Shown here piece by piece: positions 20,180 to 31,400 of a stretch of DNA of 64,000 bases. This stretch comes from Nothopassalora personata (Eukaryota > Ascomycota > Dothideomycetes > Mycosphaerellales > Mycosphaerellaceae). Every line of letters begins with the position of its first letter. The first letter of the stretch is position 1. The position numbers were made by a program, and so were the translations under genes. The notes below the pieces were generated by a model. It was given only the letters and a program-made list of their open reading frames with translations. It made no database searches and was not told the origin of the DNA. The stretch lies in contig CM066292.1 in assembly GCA_033816765.1 (NCBI GenBank), positions 3,968,001 to 4,032,000 on the forward strand, in the 5' to 3' direction.

Positions 20180-20566
20180 TGTTACGGTTCGGTCCAAACG
20201 GCAGCCCCGACCAGACACACGAAACACTGATCACTTGGAAACACGTGATACTGATCATCCAGACGCACGTGACACTGATCACTTCACGGACTGATCAGTG
20301 TGATCAGTATGCTCAGTGGGACTGATTAAGGTGATCATACTGAGCCATAGGCTCTACGCCGCGAATCTCCTTTGTATTTAGGAACGCTAGAAACCCTTAT
20401 GGTTCTGATGCGTTCAACTCATGTTACTATCTCACTGATTGGAATACAACTCTTATTCCTATCATTTATCTTCGCTCAGCTTGCTTCAGCCTCTCCAAAG
20501 AATAATACCGCCACGTGACTTGACTTATCTCTCTTTTGAGACTAGCCCTGGAACGAGACAATAACA
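20180..20566 (+). repeat. 3' LTR of element A
   Basis: Same length and, as far as I can read, the same sequence as 13685-14071. Its U3 faces the start of the antisense gene, 92 bases away, so it can serve as that gene's upstream region. Confidence 0.95.
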
Positions 20567-20571
20567 CTTAC

Positions 20572-21119
20572 GAACACACGATCCACTTCGATATTACCTT
20601 ACCGCTCTTATTACGGCGTAGGCTCTACGTTGTCTAGGCGAAGCTACGACGCGTAGCTTCGTGTTAAGTAAACGCGTACGCCTTCTCGAATAACGCGAAG
20701 GTTCGATCGAACGGTATAGCTAATAGATCGCCTAGATAAACATTATCGTCGTCGACATCCTTACGAGCCGCGGCTACGGTAAGTTAACTAAGTTTCTACT
20801 AATCTAGTTATGTTATAGGCGCCTGTTTATCGAACTTACCCTCTACCGCGGTATACGAATCTACCTCCGAATCTACCTCCGAATCCCCCTCCAAAGCAGT
20901 ATTACCCTTATTAACCTCCGTATCGTCCTTATCGTCCGCATTAAGCTACGTGTCTTAAAAGAAATCGCCGCCTATTGGATCGTCTAGAAAACTAGTATCG
21001 TACGCGACTTACGAGGCTACAATAGGCGCGTTAAGAGGTAGCATAGATTAAGTGAATTCGAAGGCATTAATAGCCTATAAGGGCGTTATTTGCGAGGTAG
21101 CAGTGAGTTTAAGAGACAT
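20572..21119 (-). pseudogene. MULE transposase, 5' part (RIP-mutated)
   Basis: Starts with an ATG at 21119 (MSLKLTATSQITPL...). An acidic region follows (NADDKDDTEVNKGNTALEGD, repeated SEVDSEVDS), then the start of a FAR1-type domain (AIPFDRTFALFEKAYAFT, then SGKVISKWIVC). It runs into element A and is continued at 13679. The frame contains only TAA/TAG stops. Joining across A, with one copy of CTTAC removed, keeps the domain order expected of a MULE. Confidence 0.75.
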
Positions 21120-21311
21120 GATAAATAAGCAATTATAGCGGCGCTAACAACACCTAGGATTTCGACATAAATAAGCAGTATAGTAGTAGGATGAGGTTTA
21201 AGACGCGTTATACGGATAAGTGAGGTGCTCCCGCTAAGAGCACTTGTTTTAGTAAGTATATAAGGGTTATTTAGGAGCGGTAGGCTAACTAGTATTACAG
21301 TCGATATAAGA

Positions 21312-21356
21312 TCGCCTAGTAAATAGTAATCTACCGCCTAGCGAATAGTATCTACC
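21312..21356 (-). repeat. MULE right terminal inverted repeat
   Basis: Inverted partner of 10111-10155, followed by the second copy of the TSD (21357-21364). Confidence 0.85.
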
Positions 21357-21364
21357 TAGGCTAG

Positions 21365-24300
21365 GAGCTAATGTATAGTAAACGTACCCTTAGAGGCAAG
21401 GTCTAGGCTCTAAAGGATTAGTACGGACTAAACGACATGTTACGTAAGCGATAGCTTACACTAGAGCTAAATAGGCTTTAGAAGAGCTAGGCCCGAAGGG
21501 TCGACGACTAGTATTTAGACTAGCTAGTGCTATAGACTAAGATGCTAGATTATAACTATACCGAGTACGGAGACCTACTACGACACTTCCTACTTGCGAT
21601 ATAGTAGAAAACTCCTACCTATAGAGCATTACTATACAACGAGTAGAAGCGTAATAAGCTCTCGCTTAGTAAGCTTACCGAGCGATACCTCGAATAGATA
21701 CGCGATACTACCCTAGTCACTACGAACGGTCGATTAGTCTTCGTAACCTTTATAGGCGAACCCTTAGTAGAGGACGAGCCTCTACCACTAGCGTCTATAG
21801 TAGGCATAGTCGGTAGGAATAATAATAACGACCGTCGTCGTAGCCGCGGCGACAAGAGTCGTAACCGTAGTAACGGTATAAACAAAGGAAAGAATAGTAA
21901 CAATAACGATAGGCTAAGCGGCTACTAGAACATTACCGGCGAGCCTAAGGAGAGTTGTTATAAGAACCTCTATTTATACGATATAGTTAACCCTAAGAAG
22001 CGTCCATTAAAGGATTAGCGCTCTAAGTAGTAGAAGAAGTGCTAGAAGCACTTTATTAATTACTACTTAGGCGATGATAGTAAACGCTTACTAGGCATAT
22101 TGAACCGTAATAGGCGTACGAATAAGGAACGAGATAAGGCAATTGCTAAGGGCAAGGCCGCACCGCACGGCTTCACTAGTCTTACTATCCTTTCGAGCTC
22201 GATAAGCTAATTAAGCTTTAACTTTAGGGATTGCTAGGTATACGACAACTACTCGGACACCTATGTTATTAATCACTATAACTAGTAGGGCGTAGAATTT
22301 ATTATAGAGCGCCTAACCACCTTATTAATCTAAGCCGGAACCACGACATTCCCTATTACCGCATTAGGCAAGGTTCGCATAAAAATAGAGGGGATACTAT
22401 TCACCCTATTAGATGTGGCCTATTGCCTAGGCTTTTATATAAACGTTATCTCCTACTTACGCATAGAGACGGCTAGACTTTAGTAGCACGGACGCACTAA
22501 TTTAGTCTATTACAATAACAAGAAATTGATAGACCTGTACCGCCCTACTAGCATAATCCCCTTCTTTAAGGTAGTTACACCGCCTTAGTTAGAGATAGTC
22601 TATAAATGGCTATCGAGTACTAATAGGAGCATCCTACTAAAGATTACTAAGAAGTAGCGTACAGCGCACTTCATTAGTATAATTAGTAAGGGTAATACTA
22701 TCTAAACACCGCCTATTTAGGACTCTAACGGCGACCGTACCGTTATAGTAGTAATGAACAGCATAGGGGGCACTAAAGGTGTAGTAACGTCTAGTAGGAC
22801 CCCTATTAAACACCGTAAGCTCTTAGGCCGCTAGTAGCACTAAATCTTCGGCTATATTAGCGCTAAACGTATTAACTAGCTTCCGTTTAGAGTTGAGGGG
22901 GTAGTTATCAACCTTAATGCATCTAAAGTACCCCTCACTACACATTGTAGAGCATATAGCCTAGCTAAGGTACATAAAGTGTTTAATAGGACTAAGCCAA
23001 TTAGGGCAATAACTCCCTATAGGTACGTAGCTATAGATTTAGCTAAGTTTACACTAGTATACAATAGTGATCGTTACCTAGTTCATTTCTACGATTTAGA
23101 TACCTACGGGCACTTTTAATTCACTATTAAGAATAGGGACCAACTATTAGTATTAGCTTACTTTAATAGCCTACTTAGCTTCATTAATTTCATTAGGCGT
23201 AGGTTTGTTTACTTCTATAGCGATAATAAAGTAGCTATTGGTATAGCCTTCCGCTTAACCATTAATAACAATTAAATTAAGTAGCACAACACTGCTAACT
23301 ACGCGTCTAACTAGGACCTAGTAGAACGAGCGGGCGGCGTCATTATTACGATGTCTCGCACAATCCGCATTTATGCTCGCCTACCTAAGAAGCTCTAGAA
23401 TGAATGCATAGTAGCTACCGTCTACATTCTCTAGCGGTTACTAATCTAATTAAAAGGCTAGAAGACTCCCTTCGAATTAGTAATAGGTAGGGTACTAAAT
23501 GTGGGCTACATAGTAGTGTACGGCTGCCTAGCCTACGTGTACATTTATAGTACCACTTAACTAGGTAAGACTAAGAAGCTTAAAGAACGAGCACTTATCG
23601 GACACCTTGTAGGCTACGACTCTACTAACATCTATAGGGTGTGGGACCTATCGAAAGATAGGGTTATGCGGGTAAAGGACGTCCTCTTTAATAAGACTAC
23701 GTTCTACGACCTATTAATTCTTACTGCTAGTTACTTAACCCCTATTAAGAACATCGTAATAGTAGAACCGGCTAAAGAGCCTAAATAGTACTACGACCTA
23801 TATGTGGCTTACTATAAGTAGGATATAGCATAGGCCGAGGGGGTGGAAGAATAGGCTTAACAGTAGCCGCTCTATTAAAACCCTCGTTAACACGCCTATT
23901 AACAATTACTGCTTAGGCATAAACTATACTAGCTACAACACCGAGCGCTAGCAACATTTAACTAACCTAAAGGTAATAGCAGTTTCTAGCCACTTAATTA
24001 GCCGTTATTAAATAACGCTATAACCCCTATACTTTCACGAGACTAGGTTAAATCCGGGGTCGAACTATCGACTAATGAGAGCATAGAGAACTCCGACTAT
24101 AACAATAGCTATTAAAACAACGCGGTTAATAGTAACGCATCTTAATAGTACATTAACGACTTTAAGTAGCAATTAATGGATGCACTTATAGAGGAAGACC
24201 GTAAGGAGATTATAGTAGACATAGATGCTTCGAACATAGATGCTTCGACGACTCTAGACGTCGCTACCGCTCCTCCTTTAGCAATCTCCTTCGAAGAACT

Positions 24301-26240
24301 TAGTTAAATAGATAAGTTTTCCCCTAATTCTAACTACACCCTTACCGATACTAGGAAGAGGCTCCGAACCGCCTACTTCTACTATGCTCTATACAATATT
24401 ATAGTCGCTAACGTTGTTATTAGCTAGATAGCGGGCATCCGCCCGAGACCTCGTTACCTAGGACGTAAGTACTACGATGTCGTACGAATACGCCGATCCT
24501 CCCCTACACGTACTATTAACACTATTACGTCGATACACCGCGATAACCTTCCGCCCGAACCTCTAAACTACCGAGCCGCTATAAAGCATCGCTTTGCCTA
24601 ACAATAGCGTAAAGCTATAGCTAAAGAGTTTACTAAAGTAGTCTTAACCGGCACGTTTAAATAGACTACATAGTAAGAGAAGGATTATAATGCTTAGTAA
24701 GAGGACGGACTTTAGCTACCATTGCCGCTAAAGTAGGTGTATAAGTACAAGTTAGATAAGTATAGCATACTAAAGAGCTTTAAGGCCCGGCTATACGTAA
24801 GAGGCGATCTATAGGGTACACACTTAGATACATACGCCGCTACATTACTAGTAAGTATGTTTCGCCTCTACTATACTATAGCCGCGAGCTTCGACCTAGA
24901 AGCTAAACAGTTTAATGTTGTTAACGCCTTCTTAAACTTAGACCTACTATATACTATGTATCTATAGCCGCCTCCTAGAATCGATCGCTCTACCGATAGA
25001 TACGCTCTTAAACTAGTTAAGGCCCTCTACGGACTAAAGGAGTCCCCTTTGTTATAGTACAACTCCCTTACCGAGACGCTAGCCTCCCTTAGAATAGTTC
25101 CTCTCTCGGACTCCGAATGCATCTACTATAATAATAAGGTTATGTTCTTCTTTCATATAGACGACCTAGTTATGCTATATTACCGTAAGCATAAGGACTA
25201 TGCACTTAGCATTAAGAGGCGTCTACTTACTAAGTACGAGATGCACGAGCTTAGAGATCTTACCTAGTTTCTAGGAATTAAGGTAACACGAGATCGGTAG
25301 AAGAGACTACTATAGCTCTTATAGGAGGACTACATCGAGAAGCTCGCTACTAAGTTTAGTATATCTACTAGCGCACGTAAGACAAATGTGCTAGTAGATT
25401 AACACCTTAACTAGACGGTACCTAAAGGCTATATTATAGAAGCTATTAAGATCCTTACTTACTAATAACGCATTAGATCCCTTAACTTTGTAGCAATATA
25501 TATACGCCCGGACATTGCCTTTTCCCTATTAATGCTTTCGTAGTATCTAACTAAGCTAATAGACACGCATCTAAAGCTTATAGACTAGTGCCTACGCTAC
25601 CTCCTAGAGACTAAGAACCTCTACCTTATATATAGCGCTAGTAAGCACATTACTAGCCTACATAGTTAACCTAAACATCTCGGTAAGAACTATAAGTTCT
25701 TCGGTGCATTAGATGCCTCCTACGGCATAAACGTCAATAGGACTAGCTCTAGCGGATAGATCTTTATGCTCTTCGGCGGACTAGTCGACTATAAAGCATC
25801 TAAGTAGATTACTATTACTAAGTCCTTAACTAAAGCCGAACTCCTTAGCCTATTATAAGCGGTATTAGAGCTAATCTAGTAGGAACGCATCTTCGCCGAG
25901 ATCCATCTCGAGTTTAACTAGTATATACACCTGTACTATAATAATACCTAGACTATTCGACTTGTTAACTAGTAAGGGCAAAAGCTTAACACTAAGCTAC
26001 GCTATATTAACATCTACTACTACTAGCTCCGCTAGAGAAACTAGCGAGGAGATATCGAGATTCGGTATCTTAACACTAACGACATACCTATAGATAGGCT
26101 TACTAAGCTACTACTACTACAAAAGCATAGGCGCTTCGTATAGCTGCTTAACATAGCTAAGGAAGGCGTAGACCTACGCTCCTTAGCGCCTACTATAGAT
26201 GCTAACACTAGCCGTATTACCTTAGGGGGTAATAATAACG
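21365..26240 (+). pseudogene. Element E gag-pol, main part (RIP-mutated copia polyprotein)
   Basis: With TAA/TAG read as Gln/Trp, a nearly continuous frame covers the gag C-terminus and a linker rich in Asn and Arg. A protease-like region follows (GTTTFPITALGKVRIKI, LLDVAYCLGFYINVISYLR), then integrase (RYVAIDLAKFTLVYNSDRY, NSLLSFINFIRRRFVYFYSD). Copia reverse transcriptase comes next (KSFKARLYVRGDL, FDLEAKQFNVVNAFLNLDL, LVKALYGLKESP, FFFHIDDLVMLYY), then RNase H (GALDASYGINVNRTSS, then LVDYKASK). The domain order is that of Ty1/copia. No TGA stop was noticed in the parts I translated. It cannot be expressed. Confidence 0.8.
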
Positions 26241-26433
26241 CCTAAGAAGCGTAGGCCTACTACTACACTAGTAGTAGCTCTTCTCGATAGTTACTAGTAC
26301 TAGGCTTTAACTATAGGACTCTTCTCCTCGGCGCATCGTAGTAGCGATGTAGAACGACATAGTAATTAGCTACTACTAAGCGCGACTTCCCTTTTATCCT
26401 TCTATACTATATTAGGAAGGAACTAGCAGTAGG

Positions 26434-27036
26434 ACTGTATAAAAACACCTCTTTAGGTCCAAATCCTTCCTCTTTTCTTAACTAACTAACATGGACCGGT
26501 AAGGTACGTTCGGTACTACTGTCTCCTCTACCGGCTCCGTACTACCGCTAGAGTAAGCGTCTACTATTTACCGGCGCTGCCCTAGCACTACTATTACTAG
26601 TAGGTGTTTCTCGGACTCCTATTAGCCTATAGTGAAAGGACCGGAAACACCGTTATTACTAGTAGCGGTGTAGCGCATGCGTACTAGTAACGGCGTAGCT
26701 AATTACGAGCGCCGAAACACTATTAACTTCCCTACTACTAGTAGCATTAGCATTACTATTACTACCTCCGTTTAACGAACGCTATAACATTATCGTTAAT
26801 CCCTCTATTATCGTCCTTACCTTACTTAGAGACAACATCTCTACCCGTAGCACCTATAGCACTACCGTCGATAGGATTATCCTTACCCTAAGTAGAAAGA
26901 TAAGGCCTTTATAAGCTATAAAGACCTTTTATTAGGCAAAAGAGTTCCTACTAGGACGTAGCTAAATAGTAATCTTTACCTAAGGTAGGAAGCGGAGTTC
27001 TCTAAGACCGTAACCGAAGTTATATATACGTAGTAA
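26434..27036 (+). pseudogene. Possible third gene of element E, downstream of pol (RIP-mutated)
   Basis: A TATA box (GTATAAAAACACC, about 26434) and a pyrimidine-rich leader (CCTTCCTCTTTTCTTAACT) precede an ATG at 26491 (MDRQGTFGTTVSS when TAA is read as Gln). The frame contains only TAA/TAG. In the last 300 bases another frame reads better (FNERYNIIVNPSIIVLTLLR ... IRPLQAIKTFYQAKEFLLG), so there is an intron or frameshift. It runs into element D at 27037 and may continue after D at 51574. The family is unknown. Copia elements normally end at RNase H, so this would be an addition. Confidence 0.35.
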
Positions 27037-27304
27037 TGTCTACTAACCACCCTATATAGGCCTATCTAAGTTGTAGTGGTGTAGAGCGGCGCTTATGTAA
27101 GTAGAGGTATTTGCCGGTCCCGGGACCGTGAAATTAGGTCACGTGACGAGTAGCGTAGTAGCCGGATAAAACAAGAGGATTAGCGGACCTAAACCCCTAT
27201 GCCCTCTACTCGAGAGGTATAAATTGAATTGTTGCCTTAATGCTACGCTTACAATGCTTAACTGCGTAGTATATATCTTAATAGCTATACTAGTACCGCT
27301 AGCT
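27037..27304 (-). repeat. 3' LTR of element D, distal part
   Basis: Matches 51179-51446 with scattered RIP-type differences. It is interrupted after TAGCT by element B and continues at 34376-34497. Confidence 0.88.
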
Positions 27305-27713
27305 TGTTATTGTCTCGTTCCAGGGCTAGTCTCAAAAGAGAGATAAGTCAAGTCACGTGGCGGTATTATTCTTTGGAGAGGCTGAAGCAAGCTGAGCGAA
27401 GATGAATGATAGGAATAAGAGTTGTATTCCAATCAGTGAGATAGTAACATGAGTTGAACGCATCAGAACCATAAGGGTTTCTAGCGTTCCTAAATACAAA
27501 GGAGATAGAGCGTTTGCTCTCCGTGCTCTCCATGCTCTCCATGCTCTCTCGAGATCACCGAGATCAACGAGATCAAGGAGATCACTTCAGTTGCTCTCTC
27601 GGTTCCTTGGTTTTATTCCTGCGGGTGAGAGAGCACTTCTCGGGCGGAAGCGCCCACCAATTGTGGAGGTCTGATTGGTTAGCTTCCTTCAGCCCCAGAT
27701 CAGAACCGTAACA
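27305..27713 (-). repeat. 3' LTR of element B
   Basis: Second copy of the 409-bp LTR. Its U3 end (27713) lies 76 bases before the start codon of the antisense gene, whose promoter is therefore probably inside or next to it. Confidence 0.95.
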
Positions 27714-27726
27714 CCATCCCCCTTTT
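27714..27726 (-). promoter_or_regulatory. Polypurine tract of element B
   Basis: AAAAGGGGGATGG on the minus strand, directly before the 3' LTR. Confidence 0.85.
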
Positions 27727-27789
27727 AGCCTAGCTCTGTCCCAGAGCTTCATAAGTCATGTTTGTACTTCCTTTTCGTGTCTCGCAACG

Positions 27790-28353
27790 ATGTCTTTTTC
27801 CTCCCAATCCAAATCTACCGCTCGCCGCAAGAAGAAAGCCCAGCAGATCTTTCGTAACGGCGATACCGCGATGCGTCCGTGTGATTCTTGTCAAAAGGAG
27901 GGCTGTGTGTGCAAGGTGCACATCTCATCTGGTCGCTGTTCCGAGTGCTGGCAGCGGAATCTGAAGAGTTGCAATGCGAGGGTAACCGAGGGCGAGTGGA
28001 AGCGCTTATCGCTTCAGCGGAAGAAATTGTTGCAGGAACTGGATGCCGCGAAGAGGATTCTTGGTGAAAGGCAGGATGCCTTAATGGAAGCGCATGCAAA
28101 GGAAATGCGCCTTCGTAAGCAATTGGATGCGGTTGATCAGAAGGTTGCGGAGGGTCGTTCGTTGGAAGATCGGTTGTTGCTAGACGAGGATCCAGGGGCG
28201 CAGGAGTACGCTGTAGCAGACGCGGATCCTAGTGCTCCCAATCTGTCCTTGTCTCCTTGGACCTGGAGTGCTGTCGAAGGTCTTCCGGACGACTTCTGGC
28301 TTTCTCCTTCTGGCGAGACGGTGCCGTCGGTGGCTCAGCCGTCTCCTTCGTAA
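27790..28353 (+). CDS. Element B antisense gene: Zn2Cys6 protein with coiled coil
   Basis: 187 codons, opposite to gag-pol. A basic start (RRKKK, residues 12-16) is followed by Cys31-x2-Cys34-x6-Cys41-x8-Cys50-x2-Cys53-x7-Cys61 with an extra Cys39: a Gal4-type binuclear cluster. A long helical charged region follows (KRLSLQRKKLLQELDAAKRI ... RKQLDAVDQKVAEG), then an acidic stretch and a conserved tail LSLSPWTWSAVEGLPDDFW. The core CKVHISSGRCSEC matches CKVHIRSGKCSEC in A. Outside the cluster and tail the two proteins share little, in contrast to the nearly identical gag-pol. It is expected to be a nuclear, dimeric DNA-binding protein; the target is unknown, and the nearby U3 repeats are the obvious candidate. 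Confidence 0.87.
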   Translation: MSFSSQSKSTARRKKKAQQIFRNGDTAMRPCDSCQKEGCVCKVHISSGRCSECWQRNLKSCNARVTEGEWKRLSLQRKKLLQELDAAKRILGERQDALMEAHAKEMRLRKQLDAVDQKVAEGRSLEDRLLLDEDPGAQEYAVADADPSAPNLSLSPWTWSAVEGLPDDFWLSPSGETVPSVAQPSPS

Positions 28354-28393
28354 GGGTATTTATTTGTAAGTTGTGTCCCTGTTCTTATCAATC

Positions 28394-28465
28394 GGCTGGG
28401 TAGCTCAGTGGTAGAGCGCAAGCTGTCTACACTCTTGAGGTCGTGTTCGATTCCTACTCCAGTCG
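28394..28465 (+). ncRNA. tRNA-like sequence in element B
   Basis: It has an A box (TAGCTCAGTGG), a B box (GTTCGATTCC), a 7-bp acceptor stem GGCTGGG/TCCAGTC (two G-U pairs) and a perfect 4-bp D stem GCTC/GAGC. The anticodon arm is reduced to CAAG/CTTG with an 11-base loop, and the T stem pairs poorly. It is therefore a tRNA-derived or tRNA-mimic sequence rather than a normal tRNA. It lies on the same strand as the antisense gene, just after its stop, and is absent from element A. A role in RNA 3'-end cleavage is possible but unproven. Confidence 0.5.
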
Positions 28466-28491
28466 TCCGTTTGCTCAAAAGTTACCATGTC

Positions 28492-31400
28492 TTATGGTGT
28501 GGTTACTTCTGAGCAAGCGCCGTTTTGATACTCCCGAATCTTCTGCTGACAGTTTCGTAGGTTTTCTTTTGGTTCCCAGGTATTTTCTGATTCGTCGTAT
28601 CCCTTCCATTTGATAAGGTATCGCTGACCCTTTTTATCTAGGATTTTTTCGACTTCAAATTCGTTTTCTGCTTCCGGCTCGAAATGGAAGCTCTCTTGGC
28701 AAGGTGTTCTGGCGTCTGCGGGTTCCAGCTTAGAGATATGGAAGACTGGGTGGATTTTTGCGTCAGGTGGTAGTCGTAGTCGATAGTTAACTGGTCCTAC
28801 GACTTTGTCGATTAAAAATGGTCCGACTTTAACGTGATCTAGTTTCTTGGTCTGTCTTCTTGTTCTCAAATTTTTTGTAAGGAGATAGACCTTATCCCCC
28901 TTTTTTAGCAGAGGTGCCATTTTTCTCGTGTCCTGCCGTTGTTGAGACAGTTTTCGTTGTGCATCTTCGATCGCCTTGCGTGTTTCTTTGTGCACTTCCT
29001 TAAGAGTATCCGTCGTCACGATTGCTCTCTCGGCCTGTGGATGGGATCCAGGTATTCCGAATAGGTTAGGATCTTTACCAAAGTTCGCATAAAATGGCGT
29101 CGTTGAAGTTGTCTCCGATTTGTGGTTGTTTAGTGCAATCTGCGCTATTGGCAGTAATGAAACCCAGTTGTCTTGTGCATAGTTGATGTAGTGTCGTAGG
29201 TATTGTTCTAGCGTTTGATTCATCCTTTCGGTTTGTCCGTCTGTCTCCGGATGATATGCTGTTGACAGCTTGTGTTTGATTCCGATCGTTCCCATAAGCG
29301 TCTTCCAGTAGTTTGATGTGAATAGCTTGTCTCTGTCCGTTATAAACGCTTGAGGGAATCCGTGGTATCGGATAAGTCTATCCAGTACGAGGTATCCGAG
29401 CTGCTCTGCATTGTACGTTTCTGATGCAGGAATGAAGTGTGCGTATTTCGTAAGTCTATCAACCATGACTAGTATCGTGTCGTATGGTTGTTTCGTAACT
29501 TGATCTCTTGACGGTGGGAGTTTCGTAATAAAGTCCATTGTGACTTCGTCCCATGGTTTCGTCGGTGGTGTCCTGAACTGTAGGTGACCGTATTTTGCAT
29601 GTCTCGCAGCCTTGTTTCGTTGGCAGTGTACGCATTGTTTAATGTAGCGTGACACCTTAAGTCTCATCTGTGGAAAGGAGAAACTGCGCTGTATTAGGTC
29701 CATAGTTTTTGAAGTTCCAGGGTGTCCATAAGTTGGTCCGTCGTGATGTTGTCGTATGCATTCTTCTTCTCGATCCTTAGGTACTTGGTATTTTCCTTGC
29801 GATATAGGGAATTGTTCGTTCCTGTCGCCTAATATCCGTACGATGTTGTTGAATTCTCTTGTGTTGGCACTAAGACTTCCGTCGGGGTTTGTCTTTAATA
29901 TCTTATGTTGCACTGGTTCTTTTCCTTCCATGTAGTCGCTTCTTCGGCTCAGCGCGTCGGCGCGGCCATTCTCTCGTCCTGGAGTATATTTAATTTCGAA
30001 CTTATACTGTCCCAGCAGCTCCGACCAGCGGGCTTGCCTTCGAGTAAGTTCTTTCGTCGTCGTAAAGTACGTAAGATTCTTGTGGTCAGAAAGAATCGTT
30101 AACTTCGGTGGGCCCTCGACATATACTCTCCAATGTTGCATGGCAGCAACAATGGCTAGAAGCTCTTTGTCATGGATGTCGTAGTTCTGTTCCGCTGTGG
30201 TCATTTTCCGGGAGTAATAGGCTATTGGGTGTCTCTGCCCATCGTGTGTCTGCGTTAGACACGCGCCTATTGCCATATCAGACGCATCGGTCTCGATGTG
30301 GACTTCCTTGCTACCATCGAATAATCGAAGCGTAGGGGCTGAAGCGCATTGTTCCTTGAGTTTCTTGAATGCTTCAATCTGTTCTTTTCCCCATTTCCAA
30401 GTGACGTCCTTTCTTGTAAGCATCGTCATTGGTGCTGCTGTCTTTGAGTAGTCCTTAATGAATTTCCGGTTGTAGTTCGCTAGTCCAAGGAATGATTGTA
30501 CGTCCTTGACTGTTTTCGGTTCTGGCCATTCTCTGATTGACTGTGTCTTTGCAGGGTCGATCGTTATCCCTGTAGTGCTGATAATGAAGCCTAAGAATTT
30601 GACTTCTTTCTTATGGAATTCGCATTTCTCGGGTGCCGTCTTGAATCCTGATTGCGTGAGTCGTTCGAAGACGTCCTGGACTTGTTTTATGTGTTCCTGT
30701 AGGGATCCTTTTGTGTAGACCAGTATGTCGTCCATGTAGGCGATAACGCATACGTCGAGTAGGTCTCTAAGTGTTTCGTTAACAAGGTCCTGGCAGGATG
30801 CGGGTGCATTGGTTAATCCCATTGGCATAACTAAGAATTCGTAGAGTCCGTATCTTGTTCTGAAAGCGGTTTTCCATTCTTCTCCTTCTGCCATCCGTAT
30901 AGCGTAGAAGGCATCTCGTAGGTCAATCTTCGTGTACCAGTCCGATCCGGTTAATCTGTCTTGTGCTTCTTCGATGTTGGGTAGCGGGTATCGGTTCTTG
31001 ATCGTGATCTCGTTTAACTTCCTGTAGTCTTGTACGAGTCGTAACTTCCCGTTTGCTTTTGGAACGAACATGCATGGAGTTCCTGCACTTGAGGTGGATC
31101 TTCTTATCCATCCTTTGGCTAGCTTCTCCTTCAGCCATTCTCGTAGGGTCTGTAGCTCTTTCTCAGACATTTGATATAGGGGTCCCCATGGAGGCTCTTT
31201 CCCTGGCTGAATGTTGATCTTGTGATCCCATGGGCGGTGCTTAGGTAAGGCGGTTTTGCCTCTTTCCTCTTCAAAGAGTCGCGACCACTTGCGATACTCC
31301 TTGGGAATACTCAACTCTGAGATGTTAGTATTCTTCGATGGTGCGTTACTTCCATCACTTCCAGTGACTTCGTGACCCGGCGGCCCCACGCCAGTGTCTG

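Larger units (their letters stand above)
13685..20566 (+). mobile_element. Element A: intact Ty3/gypsy chromovirus with antisense gene
   Basis: 6,882 bp, with two 387-bp LTRs (13685-14071, 20180-20566) that read as identical, and a perfect TSD CTTAC (13680-13684, 20567-20571). Order: LTR, short self-type primer site, gag, pol (protease, RT, RNase H, integrase, chromodomain), an antisense Zn2Cys6 gene, polypurine tract, LTR. All frames are open and RIP is absent, so insertion is recent and the copy may be active. It disrupts the MULE transposase. Its gag-pol is about 98-99% identical to element B, but its 3' module and U3 are different. Confidence 0.97.
10111..21356 (-). mobile_element. Mutator-like (MULE) DNA transposon with TIRs, RIP-mutated
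   Basis: Terminal inverted repeats of about 45 bp, differing at a single G/A position over their first 44 bases, lie at 10111-10155 and 21312-21356. They are flanked by a perfect 8-bp duplication TAGGCTAG (10103-10110 and 21357-21364), typical of Mutator-like elements. The transposase is on the minus strand, starting at 21119. The element is inserted in the gag gene of copia E. It carries a solo LTR (10576-10923) and the intact chromovirus A (13685-20566), which splits the transposase. Without these the MULE is about 4.0 kb. Confidence 0.88.
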
